Source of the DNA: Trichomonas vaginalis G3
Taxonomy: Eukaryota > Parabasalia > Trichomonadida > Trichomonadidae
Length of the DNA stretch: 64,000 nucleotides
Direction of reading: 5' to 3'
Assembly: GCF_026262505.1 (NCBI RefSeq)
Contig: NC_067204.1
Location: forward strand, 10,759,797 to 10,823,796
Under the pieces are notes generated by a model. That model worked only from the letters and a program-made list of their open reading frames with translations, was not told the origin of the DNA and ran no database searches. The position numbers were made by a program, and so were the translations under genes. Position 1 is the stretch's first letter. Every line of letters starts with the position of its first letter. Shown here in pieces: positions 52,167-63,064 of this stretch.

Positions 52167-52422
52167 TTGGAAGTCTTTAGGTAAGAAGGAAAGGGCAAGA
52201 GATATATAGTGTACCTATATACCTCTTGCCCTTTCATTCTAAGTAGAAATGGGAGAAACTTTGTCCGCATCATAAGTTATGCGGACAAAGTTTCTCCCAT
52301 TTCTAATGGGAATTGCAGGCTATGAGGCACTGATATATAATCAGTACCTCATAGCCTACAATTCCCCTTATTAGACTTCCAAACTTTGAGTTAATGTCAA
52401 GACATTAACTCAAAGTTTGGAA
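52167..52422. repeat. Single 250-bp four-hairpin unit (host locus 1)
   Basis: Hairpins b (52189-52235, arm GAAAGGGCAAGAG), c (52245-52304, arm AGAAACTTTGTCCGCAT), d (52308-52366, arm GGCTATGAGGCACTGAT) and a (52377-52422, arm CCAAACTTTGAGTTAATGTC) follow one another. TTGGAAGTCT at 52167 also pairs with AGACTTCCAA at 52373, so b, c and d can be enclosed by an outer stem like a cloverleaf. Order and size match the arrays in Polinton B. Confidence 0.9.
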
Positions 52423-52978
52423 AACTTATCGTAAGAATCAATCGTCAAAAACCTAGATTGCAGTTATATTCATTGTGTTAAATTTGATTTATTTTGAAAT
52501 TTTTATAAATTAAATTTTATATAACATAAAGCGTTATGAATTAGTATTTCCATATGAATTTTATCTCGAAAATAGTAATTCTGTCCAGTTATATTTCGGT
52601 TAATTTTGGAAATTTCTAGGAATACTTTAAGATAGTATGATTATATATAACTCTGCCTTCATGATTTATTTTAGCTTTCGCGCAAATATCAGTTAACTTA
52701 ACTCCATTATTTGATTTTGTGATGGCTTCACAAAGCCAATCAATATCAATCTCTTCTGGAGAATGTCTTCTCATCTAGAATATTTTCAATACTTTACATA
52801 CAAACATTTTTATTTCTAAAAAACTTTTTAATTTTTTCTAGGATATATGAATGAAAATAGTTAGAACAAGATTTTGAAGCTCAAAACATTAAAAATTATT
52901 AAAGATTTGTATAATATGATTAAAAATGGGAAATAATATGAGGCAATATAAAGGAATATGAATATTAAATAAATATAT
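52423..52978. other. AT-rich host spacer
   Basis: Nothing recognised apart from the 3' flank of the Pmp-like pseudogene. Confidence 0.6.
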
Positions 52979-53999
52979 CTAAATAGAAAGAATCAGAAAA
53001 ATCAAATTATTGGCGCCAAAAATGTCACTTTTTTGTGAGCCATTTCGGTATGAGATAGGAATATCTGCATAACAAACAAAAGTTGAAAAATGAGAAAAAT
53101 TATGAGTAAATTCATTTGTGATGTTATTTATAAAGGTGACTTCTCCTAATGTTCTTGGAGATTTGTTATCAATGTAACATCCATCTAATGTCATATTACC
53201 TTGAAAATAATAATAATGATTACCATCCTCGTTATTTATAAAACTACAATTTTTGATATAAAGCGGAGATTGGGTTACTAGTATTCCTTTACGATTGTTA
53301 TTTAAAATGTTACAATTTCGAATTTCAAAAGTTTCGAGAGAATTTTTATGATAGAATTTAAAATAGCCACCGCCAGTTCCACATGTTGCATTAGAAAAAA
53401 TAGAAAATGAACAATTTGATCCTTTTGAAAATGAATCGACTTCATAAAAATCTCTATACCTTATTCTGGGAATTGAAATGTTAATTGATTTTATTACAAT
53501 TTGGCCGTCTATTAAATTAAGATTTTTAGCTCCTAAGTAACTTTCATCTCCACTTTTACTAATAGAGGATTCAAAAATATAATTTTTATAGGTATTATTT
53601 TCACTAACATCAATTTTACAGTAAACACCTTGTGTATCTATTGGGCTTACTCTAGAAGCGAAACTGCAGACGCGATCTTGAACAAATTCGCCTTCTTGTT
53701 GATAGAAAATACAACCACCACAACCGGTGTTACTACAGTTATTAAATGTTGTAGTATCAATGAGGAATTTGATTGAATGTTTTTTTGTAACTAAGTAAAC
53801 TGAACCTTCTGTGTTTACTTGAGTGAAAAAGCATGATGAAATATAATAACTGCTTTGTTTTGCTGTAAGTTGACTATGCTTGTTTGTATATTTTTCGTAT
53901 GTTTCTGTGCTTGGATAAAATTCTGTCCAATCTTCATGAGTTCGAATTCGTGTTGCATTGGTCAATTGATATCTAATGAATATTGAATATTGTTCATTT
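52979..53999 (-). pseudogene. Pmp-like beta-helix surface protein, copy 1
   Basis: Encodes a right-handed beta-helix type protein related to trichomonad Pmp-like (chlamydial polymorphic membrane protein-like) adhesins: FNNCSNTGCGGCIFYQQEGE, then FEIRNCNILNN, IKNCSFINNE and FINNITNEF with FxxN/NC repeats. The reading frame opens after a TGA that is at the same place in copy 2, and no in-frame ATG precedes HEDWTEFYP, so the N-terminus with signal peptide is missing. The C-terminus lacks a clear membrane anchor. It is a host multigene-family pseudogene or part of a larger gene. Confidence 0.65.
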
Positions 54000-54475
54000 C
54001 AATAAAGGATCTATGAAATAGTTTTTATCCCCTATAAAAGGGATTTTTGCTATTCCATAAAAATCGAATTAAAAAAGTGCTTCTCAATAATAGTCAAATA
54101 ATTATATAAAAATTATACTACAGTCTGCCGAAAAAAGTGTCAAATGCAAGGGGAAAAAATGCTGCATTATCTCAAAATATAAGTTTGGATTTTTTAAAAA
54201 ATAGGGCGAAAATTGAATGAGTGAAGCGGTTTTCAATTTTCGAACTATTTTATAATTCCATATATTTTGTAAAGCTTTCAATCTTGGTCAAGAATTTCAA
54301 AAGATGAAATTTTTTAATGGTGTATTTCAGCCCATATGACATGGCTTTGAATTCTGATCTTTAAGGTTGCTCTACAATTAAGCTTCAAGCCAATTGTCAG
54401 GAATTTGAATTAAAGTCAGATGGGCATAATAAAATGTTCAATTAAGGAAACCAGTATAAAATTCTTTAAATAAGA
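54000..54475. other. Spacer between the two Pmp-like pseudogenes
   Basis: AT-rich. The part next to copy 1 (about 53990-54060) contains the same CCCTATAAAAGGGA upstream block found before copy 2 (56934-56949), so the duplication included the 5' flank. Confidence 0.6.
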
Positions 54476-56910
54476 CTAAGATTTAAGTGAGATGTTTAGT
54501 GATGAAAGAAAAACACAAAGAAAAGAAATATATTTACTATGTTGAATGTTTTCTTTGATTTCATAAATAATAGGAATATCTGCATAACAAACAAAAGTTG
54601 AAAAATGAGAAAAATTATGAGTAAATTCATTTGTGATGTTATTTATAAAGGTGACTTCTCCTAATGTTCTTGGAGATTTGTTATCAATGTAACATCCATC
54701 TAATGTAACTGTACCTTTAAAATAAAAAAAATCATGATTGATATTTATAAAACTACTATTTTTGATATAAACTGAACCAGATTGTGCCAAAAGAAGTGAT
54801 CCAATGTTATTTAAAATGTTACAATTTCGGATTTCAAAAGTTTCTTGAGAATTTCTATGATTGAATTTAAGGCTCCGGTCCTGCATGATTACTGCATATA
54901 GTTAGGACGAGTGTCTAATAAGGAGTAAAAATATACCAATAGATTGCACATATACCAATATTTTGTAAAAATTAAATATTATCTATTTTTAAAATTTTCG
55001 AATTTGACTATATTATCGTTTTAAACATGATATATACTAACTTTACTATTTGATATATGATAAATAATGATATTTTAAAAATTGAAAATTTGGATTTTTA
55101 AATTTGCAAAGTATATAGTATAGTAAATTCATAAATGAGTATAATGTGCCCAATTATAACAATTTTCAATCATTTGATAATTCTATGACTATGGATTTTT
55201 GTACTTCTAATTAAAATAATGTCACTTTTTAATATATTGAGTTTAAGGTTTAAATTTAATTTAAAAAATCGATTTGTTTATACATATTGGAAAGGAATTT
55301 TTTGATAATATCTTTTGTATATTAATACATTATGACTTATACTATGTCACCATAATATAAGTTCAAATTTTTATCATGCACATCAATATAAAATTGTAAT
55401 TCAAAAAACACCTACTTCTATCGTCAAAAATACTCTCAATTTGAAAAAATACATCAAAAATATCAAATTTGTGAACTAAATCAAATTATTGAATGGATTT
55501 TTGGAAAATTGAATACTCAATTATCAAAAAACCGTTTTGACAAAAAGTGATTAATACAATATTGTTGCCTATATTAAGTAATTATCATATATGATTTTTA
55601 TTATCATATCAATTAATCGTGCATGAAGTTATTCTCGACGCAAAAATCGTTTTTTATAGGGGTCTTGCAAATCTAATTCTTCTTTCATATATTTTTTTAG
55701 AAGCAAACTCACTATATCAAAATAAACTTTAGTTGCATTCTAACAATTTGTCGAAGGGGAACTGAGAGTTTTTTCTTTATTATCAAGATATGACAAAAAA
55801 TGTTAATATACAATTTTTTAATATTCGACATATATAGCGATAATGTAACATTATATGATTTTATTACATTATGATAGCATATATAAACCTTATCATATTA
55901 TTAAAACTTTCACAAATCAAAAATATCTAGATTCTGTCAAAAAGTGATTTGTCAGATTTTTTCAAAAAAACAAATTACTCATCTAGAAGAGATTGTAAAT
56001 CAAGTTTACTAATAACAATATAATGTATCACTAATATGCTATAAAATGTCGTGGGCTTTTTTGATTATAAATAGTTTTACCGGTCAAAGTTGAAATTTGT
56101 CAAAATACCGAATTCTCAGATAAGATGAACTATAATAGTAATACTCAGTTTAAATATACAATACTATAGTGTATTACATAATGATATTATGTACTAAAAT
56201 AAAAGTATCAAAAACTCATATTGGTGGAGATATTAAAACTTTTAAAATTGAGAGGGTGGGACCGGAGCCTTAAAATTACCAGCAGCTCTACTTGAATTAG
56301 AAAAAGTGGAAAATGAACAATTTGATCCTTTTGGAAATGAATCAACTTCATAAAAATCTCTATAGCATATTTTCGAAAATGAAATGTTGATTGATTTAAT
56401 TTCGATTTGGCCGTTTATTAAATAAAGATTATATTTTCCTAAGTAACTTTCATCTCCACTTTTACTAATAGAGGAATCATAAATATAATTTTTGTAGGTA
56501 TTACTATTACTAACATCAATTTTACAGTAAACACCTTGTGTATATTCTGAGTTTACTTTAGAAGCGAAACTGCAGACGCGATCTTGAACAAATTCGCCTT
56601 CTTGTTGATAGAAAATACAACCGCCTGTTTGATTGTTACTACAGTTATTAAATGTTGTAGTATCAATGAGGAATTTGATTGTATTTTTTTGTGTGTTTAA
56701 GTAAACTGAACCTTGTGTGTTTACTTTGTAGAAAAAGCATGATGAAACGTAATAACTGTTTTCATTCGCTGTAAGTTTACTATTATGTTTTGTATAATTT
56801 TCGTATGTTTGGGCATTCGGATAAAATTCATTCCAATCTTCGTGAATTTGTACTCGTATTGCATTGTTGAATCGATGTTTAAAGGATATCGAATAACATT
56901 CATTTCAAAA
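54476..56910 (-). pseudogene. Pmp-like beta-helix protein, copy 2, split by a TTAA element
   Basis: A close paralogue of copy 1: HEDWNEFYP, TGGCIFYQQEGEFVQDRVCS, SGDESYLG, FEIRNCNILNN and TFINNITNEFTHNFSHFSTF. A 1.4-kb element (54871-56269) interrupts it between the FKFNHRNS and SRAAGN regions. Apart from that the frame is readable. As in copy 1, the frame lacks an in-frame ATG and is preceded by the same TGA. The C-terminus differs from copy 1 and is more hydrophobic (YISFLCVFLSSLN). Confidence 0.7.
54871..56269. mobile_element. Non-autonomous TTAA-target DNA transposon (1399 bp)
   Basis: Terminal inverted repeats GGCTCCGGTCC / GGACCGGAGCC are flanked by TTAA at 54867-54870 and 56270-56273. 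Removing it restores GAATTTAAAAT as in copy 1 (53357 region), proving the boundaries. The interior is about 80% A+T with no open frame of note. Termini differ from the TTAA element in Polinton A, so there are two families. piggyBac- or Kolobok-type mobilisation in trans is inferred. Confidence 0.88.
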
Positions 56911-57101
56911 AAATGATCAATGAACATGTTTTATCCCCTATAAAAGGGAATTTGACTATTCCATAAATTTAGACAGAAATTTTGAAATTCAAAAATAGTC
57001 AATTATAATATTGCAATACATAATGATGTTTATATTATTTTTATACAAAATTTTGTAAAGTGAATTGTTGGAATAAAAGTGACGAAGGGAATTTCCTTTT
57101 G

Positions 57102-57108
57102 TCACTTT
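57102..57108 (+). promoter_or_regulatory. Possible Inr element of the helicase gene
   Basis: TCACTTT lies about 30 bp upstream of the ATG at 57136 and fits the trichomonad initiator consensus (TCA+1 followed by pyrimidine and T/A). A second TCA (57131) directly before the ATG is an alternative. Confidence 0.35.
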
Positions 57109-57135
57109 TTGGAAGTAAGCTAAAATCTCTTTCAT

Positions 57136-59508
57136 ATGTCTTCGAAAAAGAGTCTCGAAGATTATATGCATGTTGAAGGAGATGATGAAGCAGCAGCTGC
57201 ACTCAATTTTCCACCAACTGAGATTCTTAGAAAGTCAACAGACAAATATGTTGAAGCAGATCAAGAGAAAATTTACACCTTTTTATATCCTTGCGATGTT
57301 CCACGCCGTGATTATCAATTCCAAATCTCACAGTTATGCTTTAAATACAACACACTCGTATGTTTACCAACAGGTTCAGGTAAAACATTCATTGCTGCTG
57401 TTGTTATCATGAATTTTTACCGATGGTATCCAAATTCTATCATCATCTTCTGCGCCACTACACGTGCTCTTGTTGAACAGCAGATAGACGCATGCAATAT
57501 GTTCACAACAATTCCAGATAGCGATACAATAGCATTACTCGGAACTACGCACTCCAACATTCGAAAGGATTTATGGAAAACCTACAGAGTTGTTTATGCC
57601 ACCCCTCAAACCGTACAAAACGACATAAAAAAAGGAAGATTAGATCCATGTCGTATTTCTCTTATCATATTCGATGAAGCCCATCATGCAAGACACAGAC
57701 ATGCATATAGCATGATTACACGTATGGTTGCCGAGCGAAATTCCCAATTTCGCATTATCGGATTATCTGCCACTCCTGGCAAAGACATAGAAAGCATACA
57801 ATCGGTTGTTTACAATCTGATGATATCCAAAATCATATACAAAGATTCCAATGACCCAGATATCAAACAATACCAGCATAATACAGATATCGAAATTATT
57901 ACTGTAAAAGCCGGCGGAGATGAAGACGCATTGACTAAGTTAATGGACCAGTCCATCGCGTACATTGCAACTCCACTTCAAAAAGCTGGTTTTTTGAATG
58001 TATCTGATGTCCATTTTTTATCTCGAGGCGCAGTTTACGCGAACATGGAGAAATTCAAGAGCGGACCTCGCAGTGGACTTTTCTTTAAGTATATGAACCA
58101 TTTTTCACTTCTTTTATCTCTTACTTCGATGAAAGAAAAATTGCAAAAATATGGTCCGACATTTCTTGACAAAGCACTCAAAGAATTTGACAAAAAGAAG
58201 CAAACGGCTGAGCGAAAGAGTTTGATGTCGTATCCCCCTTTTATTTCTCTGATCAAAATGACAAGTAACGCGAAGAATACATCGCATCCTAAACTTGTCA
58301 AATTAACATTGATTCTTGAAGATTTCTTTGCAAAAAATTCTGAATCTCGATGTATTGTTTTTACGAATTTCAGAGATGTTGCGAAAGATCTTGAATCACA
58401 TATAAAACAGATACCAAATGTGAAGTGTTCTGTGTTTACAGGAAAAGCAGTTACTAATACTGATGAAGGATTGAATGAAAAAGTACAGCAAGCAATTGTT
58501 GGTTTATTTAGAAAAGGAAATATTAATCTTATAATTGCTACTTGTGTTGCTGAAGAAGGTTTGGATATCGGTGAAGTTGATTTGATTATTTGTTATGATA
58601 CTCAGTCAAGTCCATTGAGAACTGTTCAAAGAATGGGAAGAACAGGTAGAAAAAGGGCTGGACACGTAATTTTTTTAATGACAGAAGGAATTGAAGAAAA
58701 AGCTTTGAATAGAGCGGTTAACAAATCAAACGATATCAAAAATTTGTTAACAAATAACTTATCAAGGTTCAATCTATACAACCCTCCTATCCCTGTACTT
58801 CCTATACCTGATGATATACATTGTATAAAATTACTTTGTGCAAAACAAAAAAGTGACACACATCAAATTTTGAAGAAGGAATCGAAAAATCCTTTGTTGG
58901 ATGAAGTTGAAGTGATTGAAATGAACGCAATGTTCAAGAAACCGAATAAATATAGACAGATAAAGCTTGATTTGTCTAAATCATTGCTTGGAGCAACAGT
59001 TCGAGGTAAATTATTTGGACATTCAAGGGCAACTAACATTCTAAATGGTTTTGCAAAGAATATGAAGGAGGAAATACCTGAATCAATCGATGAAGAAGTA
59101 TCAAAACTATTCGGAGTGAAAAATAGTCAAAGTCAAGAAAATGATGAATCTGATTCCGAAAGTTCTGAAGGAATTGTGTCTTTGGCTGTCAGAATGACAC
59201 AGAAAACATTCTTGTCTGATAGTAGCGCAGACAAAGAACAGGAAAACTTCAAGTTTTTGAGCGATTCTTCGGATATGAGTGATGATGAGATAGAAAAGTT
59301 GATAAATGAAGCGGAAAAGGACTTGGAGAACCAAAACAAGGAGATTCTGCAGCAACAACAACAATCTTTCTTATCAGATGAACCTGATTCTTTCGCTGAT
59401 GCACAAATCAGAGAATCAAAGTCGTGGTTATCGGATTCTGATGAAGATGAAACACAAAATAATAGTATAGAGCAAGTTCGCAACTCCTTTTTATCGGATA
59501 GCGACTAA
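57136..59508 (+). CDS. FANCM/Mph1/Hef-type DNA helicase (790 aa), host gene
   Basis: An SF2 translocase. Q-like region RDYQFQISQ (58-66), Walker A PTGSGKT (78-84), DEAHHARH (180-187), SATPG (211-215), then a helicase C domain ending DLIICYDTQSSPLRTVQR and MGRTGRKRAGHVIF. The spacing, ending and wording NTLVCLPTGSGKTFIAAVV match FANCM/Mph1 closely and separate it from Dicer and RIG-I. It remodels stalled forks and branched DNA in the nucleus. No ERCC4 nuclease domain follows, as in Mph1. The C-terminal 100 residues are acidic with five copies of a [FW]LSD motif. The frame is intronless and complete, with a possible Inr upstream. Confidence 0.9.
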   Translation: MSSKKSLEDYMHVEGDDEAAAALNFPPTEILRKSTDKYVEADQEKIYTFLYPCDVPRRDYQFQISQLCFKYNTLVCLPTGSGKTFIAAVVIMNFYRWYPNSIIIFCATTRALVEQQIDACNMFTTIPDSDTIALLGTTHSNIRKDLWKTYRVVYATPQTVQNDIKKGRLDPCRISLIIFDEAHHARHRHAYSMITRMVAERNSQFRIIGLSATPGKDIESIQSVVYNLMISKIIYKDSNDPDIKQYQHNTDIEIITVKAGGDEDALTKLMDQSIAYIATPLQKAGFLNVSDVHFLSRGAVYANMEKFKSGPRSGLFFKYMNHFSLLLSLTSMKEKLQKYGPTFLDKALKEFDKKKQTAERKSLMSYPPFISLIKMTSNAKNTSHPKLVKLTLILEDFFAKNSESRCIVFTNFRDVAKDLESHIKQIPNVKCSVFTGKAVTNTDEGLNEKVQQAIVGLFRKGNINLIIATCVAEEGLDIGEVDLIICYDTQSSPLRTVQRMGRTGRKRAGHVIFLMTEGIEEKALNRAVNKSNDIKNLLTNNLSRFNLYNPPIPVLPIPDDIHCIKLLCAKQKSDTHQILKKESKNPLLDEVEVIEMNAMFKKPNKYRQIKLDLSKSLLGATVRGKLFGHSRATNILNGFAKNMKEEIPESIDEEVSKLFGVKNSQSQENDESDSESSEGIVSLAVRMTQKTFLSDSSADKEQENFKFLSDSSDMSDDEIEKLINEAEKDLENQNKEILQQQQQSFLSDEPDSFADAQIRESKSWLSDSDEDETQNNSIEQVRNSFLSDSD

Positions 59509-60319
59509 TTTATAATAAATTGTTTGAATTTTGTATTTTTATATGAAATTAACTTATTTTTTGTATGTATTGACTATTTCACACACGAAATTAACTAAGT
59601 TTTCTGCGAAATTGCAATTTAGAATGAGAAATTAACTTAAATTTGTAGGAATTGAATATTTTTAAGTGATTTTTTACATGATATATCAATTTTGCAGATA
59701 TACCTAACTTTTTATGCATGAATTAGCTGTTTTACACATGAAATCAACTAAACTTAGCATCCAATTTTAATTTTTCATGTAAAAATATCATATTTTTGTA
59801 TGAATTAGCTACTTTACATATGTGACTAAGTGACTTTTACTTGAAAATTCAAGTTTGCATATAAAATAAAATGATCTTTGAATGAATTCATATTTGCATA
59901 TGAACAATATATATATTTGTGACTCATTTGAGGAAAAATTGAACATTAACGTTTGATATCTCTAATATGCTCATATATTATATATCTATCCTTAAATGTG
60001 TTTTCATATCGAAATGTTGTTTTCTCACAGTGAAATTTGAAATGAAGCTATATGTAAAAGTAATAAATTTTGAAATATAAAGCTAATATCCATTACGTTG
60101 TATAAGAAAGATCCAACCATTATATACTTATTCTAAAAAACTAATTTATCCAAGAATGATGTTATCAGGAAATTAGCAAATCTAATTGTTTATGACACAT
60201 ATTCCGAGAGTGTCGCATATTTCCTATGGTTTTTCCAAAAAAAATGGCTTCGTAAAAAATATCAGAAAAAAAAATCATTTATTTTAATATTTACCATACA
60301 AACAATATATAATTTTATT
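59509..60319. other. AT-rich spacer with degenerate GAAATTAACT words
   Basis: No gene. 59545-59910 repeats GAAATTAACT/TGAATTAGCT-like words at irregular spacing, probably a decayed low-complexity tract. Confidence 0.5.
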
Positions 60320-61237
60320 CTAAGGGAATATAGAATCAACTGCAATTTTAATTTCTTTTGATATATCCGTATAATCAAAAGTACAATTGTAAGTTGTCGT
60401 ATTAGAGAATTCGACTTGTGTGTATTCTGTCCATTGTATGTATAATAAGTCTTCTTGTTTCTGATCAAATTGACAATCAATAATTTTGAAAGAAGAATCA
60501 TCTCCAAGTATGGCAACTGAAGCACCTTTCATATTCTTGTTCACATTGTTGACGAAAATGGAATTTGAGATTTCTCCGATAAAATTATGAACAATTGAGT
60601 TAAAAGCGGCTGAATTATTCCCAACTGTATTATTTATGAATGTTATTTGATTGTAGTTCCTTTTGGCTGGTGCTAAAGCGTAATCTGCAATGGATCCAGT
60701 ATCTGGAGCTGAATTTTGAAAGAATATCAAGTCTTTGATATAACCGCTTGATTGATCCAAGTGCAAACATGCTCCCCATGTTTTTGCTCGATTCTTAGTA
60801 AAATTTGTTCCTGTAATATTTACAATTTGTCCGGCTTCTAAACAACCTGCAGAAAATGCACCCACATTATCAGCAGTATTTGATGCAAACAGTGAATTTT
60901 TGATGTCGACTTTAGTTGAAATAGCGAAATTGGCAACACCAGAATAATAAGCGCTATTTCGATAAAATTGGCAGTTTTCAATATATACGGAGCAGTTAAA
61001 TGTAAATATGCATGCACTTGTATGTCTAAAGTTTCTATTTTCTAAAAATGAGCATGAATGAAGATAAATTTCGGATACAAAAGTATTTTGTATTGGAGGA
61101 GCATTGTATCTGTTAATCAATGTAACAGTATTATTCCCAAAGGGCCAATATGAATATTCTGGGTTAACAATAGAAGTTAAAAAAGTATAAAATTTGGTAA
61201 AAATCGACAATTTAAAAATAATAAAAAGTGACATCAT
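60320..61237 (-). CDS. Pmp-like beta-helix surface protein (305 aa)
   Basis: Chosen start MMSLFIIFKLSIFTKFYTFL gives a signal-peptide-like hydrophobic N-terminus; an upstream in-frame Met would add 15 charged residues. The body has seven FxxN motifs (FLEN, FYRN, FASN, FTKN, FFQN, FINN, FVNN) spaced like beta-helix coils, and many potential N-glycosylation sites. Trichomonad Pmp-like proteins are secreted or surface adhesins. It stops after the helix (IAVDSIFP) without the usual membrane anchor and cytoplasmic tail, so it is either secreted or truncated. Confidence 0.7.
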   Translation of the reverse strand: MMSLFIIFKLSIFTKFYTFLTSIVNPEYSYWPFGNNTVTLINRYNAPPIQNTFVSEIYLHSCSFLENRNFRHTSACIFTFNCSVYIENCQFYRNSAYYSGVANFAISTKVDIKNSLFASNTADNVGAFSAGCLEAGQIVNITGTNFTKNRAKTWGACLHLDQSSGYIKDLIFFQNSAPDTGSIADYALAPAKRNYNQITFINNTVGNNSAAFNSIVHNFIGEISNSIFVNNVNKNMKGASVAILGDDSSFKIIDCQFDQKQEDLLYIQWTEYTQVEFSNTTTYNCTFDYTDISKEIKIAVDSIFP

Positions 61238-62739
61238 AGAGTTGTAATTCTGAATACCAGTTCTTTCTTTGAACTTCCTCACAACTAGCTTTGCGAGAAG
61301 ATTTCAGTAGTTTAAAAACATCTTCCCAAAACATTTGATAAATGTGTGTACTTCTAATGAGAAGATTTCAGTACATTAAGTTTGAAAATAATTAATGCAA
61401 CATTTGATAAATATATAACAGAAAATCCAAATGTTCTTACTTGGCCTAAACGAAGAAGACATTGATCATTAAGCGATTCGATGTTATGAATCAAGTCTTA
61501 CTATAAGGGGTTCTCCTGGTGCATTGCCACTCATTCTTGTTTTATTCACATGATCAAAAATGAATTGCAACTTTAATAAATATTCAAAGTTTATTTAGAA
61601 AGGTACAGACACTTTTTTTCTGACCGGATTTACGCCATATACTCAAGAGCATAGATTGCATATTTACCATATATACTAAATGTGTCGTATGAAGAAAATT
61701 GGTCTTGCCAATTTTGTGATATATTAATCTAGAATTTAATTAGAAGATATAAGTTAATAATGCATATGCTAATGCTCTACATCATTTTTGTAGCTTGAGT
61801 AATGCATAAATATATCATTCTTCAAAAGATTTTGTGAAATTTTGTTTCAATTTGTTAACAATAATGAAGTATCAGTAGTTATTTCTACAGGAATTCAATA
61901 ACATATGGTGAATAACTAATAATAAATCCTAAATTTATGCTTGAAAAACGAGATCAGAAAATATTTCTTTAAAAAATTGATATTATCGTTTTATAGCAAT
62001 CCTATCGTAATATGCTAATGTGTTGAATCTGATTTCTTAAGTAAAGTAGGCTCAAAAATGCTTTGAATACATGATATTGAATCGAAATACTCATTGTTAA
62101 AAGGAATGTATAACTTTTAGAGATAAAATTATAACCGAATCATCAAGTATACTCTAATCATATATAAAAATCTGTCTTAGCTTTAAGTTTAAATTCCAAA
62201 AAAATTTCAAAAAATGAAAAATAAAATGAAAAATTACAATTTTTATTACAAAATCCCAAAATTACGATTTTTTTGGAAAAATGAATGTGTTTTATAATTG
62301 ATGTTGATGCAAAATATTTCTTTATGTGTTGCATGCTAAGTTCGGTCAACGATAGAAATTGAGTGTAAATTAATCGTCGAGGAAGTACGATTATGTAAAG
62401 TAAAAAAATGTTGTGGGATTTTTAATATTATATATTATTTTATAATAAAATTTTTTTGAGTCATTTTAAGAAGCACATATAATTTTTTTGAATTTAAAAA
62501 TTAAAGTAGTGTCAAACGAATTTATCACTTAATTTAATACTCAGATTTCTTAAAATTAATGAAAAAAGGTTTTCTGAGAACTTTTGAGAATGGTTTTCAA
62601 ATTCCATTATTGAAAATATATAGGTATTGTATGAAATTCAAACTCTATATTTATTAAAATTCTAAATTTTTAATAAAATAACTTTTCAGAGGAATATGAT
62701 TTTGAATGGTTGATTAATAAGTATAAAAATGTCTACGAT
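61238..62739. other. AT-rich spacer
   Basis: No gene recognised. GAGAAGATTTCAGTA with a following ACATTTGATAAAT is weakly duplicated (about 61295 and 61360). Confidence 0.5.
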
Positions 62740-63064
62740 TTTAAGGAGGGAATTGTTCCTTATGAGGTATACATCATAACTATATACCTCATAAGGAACA
62801 ATTCCCTCTTGATAGCTGGGAAACTTTCTCTGAATAACTTATCATTTGGAGAAAGTTCCCCAGCTATCTATTAGGAACTAAAGGCTATGAGGCACTAATA
62901 TATAATCAGTGCCTCATAGCCTTTAGTTTCCTATTAAAAACGAGAAAACTTGTTCGAAATGATAAACAATTTCGAACAAGTTTTCTCATTTTAAGGAGGG
63001 AATTGTTCCTTATGAGGTATACATCATAACTATATACCTCATAAGGAACAATTCCCTCTTGATA
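62740..63064. repeat. 250-bp four-hairpin unit plus repeated first hairpin (host locus 2)
   Basis: Hairpins in order: b (62747-62809, arm AATTGTTCCTTATGAGGTAT), c (62812-62869, arm GGGAAACTTTCTCTGAAT), d (62874-62933, arm AAAGGCTATGAGGCACTAAT), a (62943-62988, arm GAGAAAACTTGTTCGAAAT), then an identical b (62997-63059). The two b hairpins are direct repeats exactly 250 bp apart. Same order and period as the other loci. Confidence 0.92.

Noticed and set aside
57136-59508. Dicer- or RIG-I-like helicase
   Set aside because: No RNase III, PAZ or RIG-I C-terminal domain; motif wording matches FANCM/Mph1.
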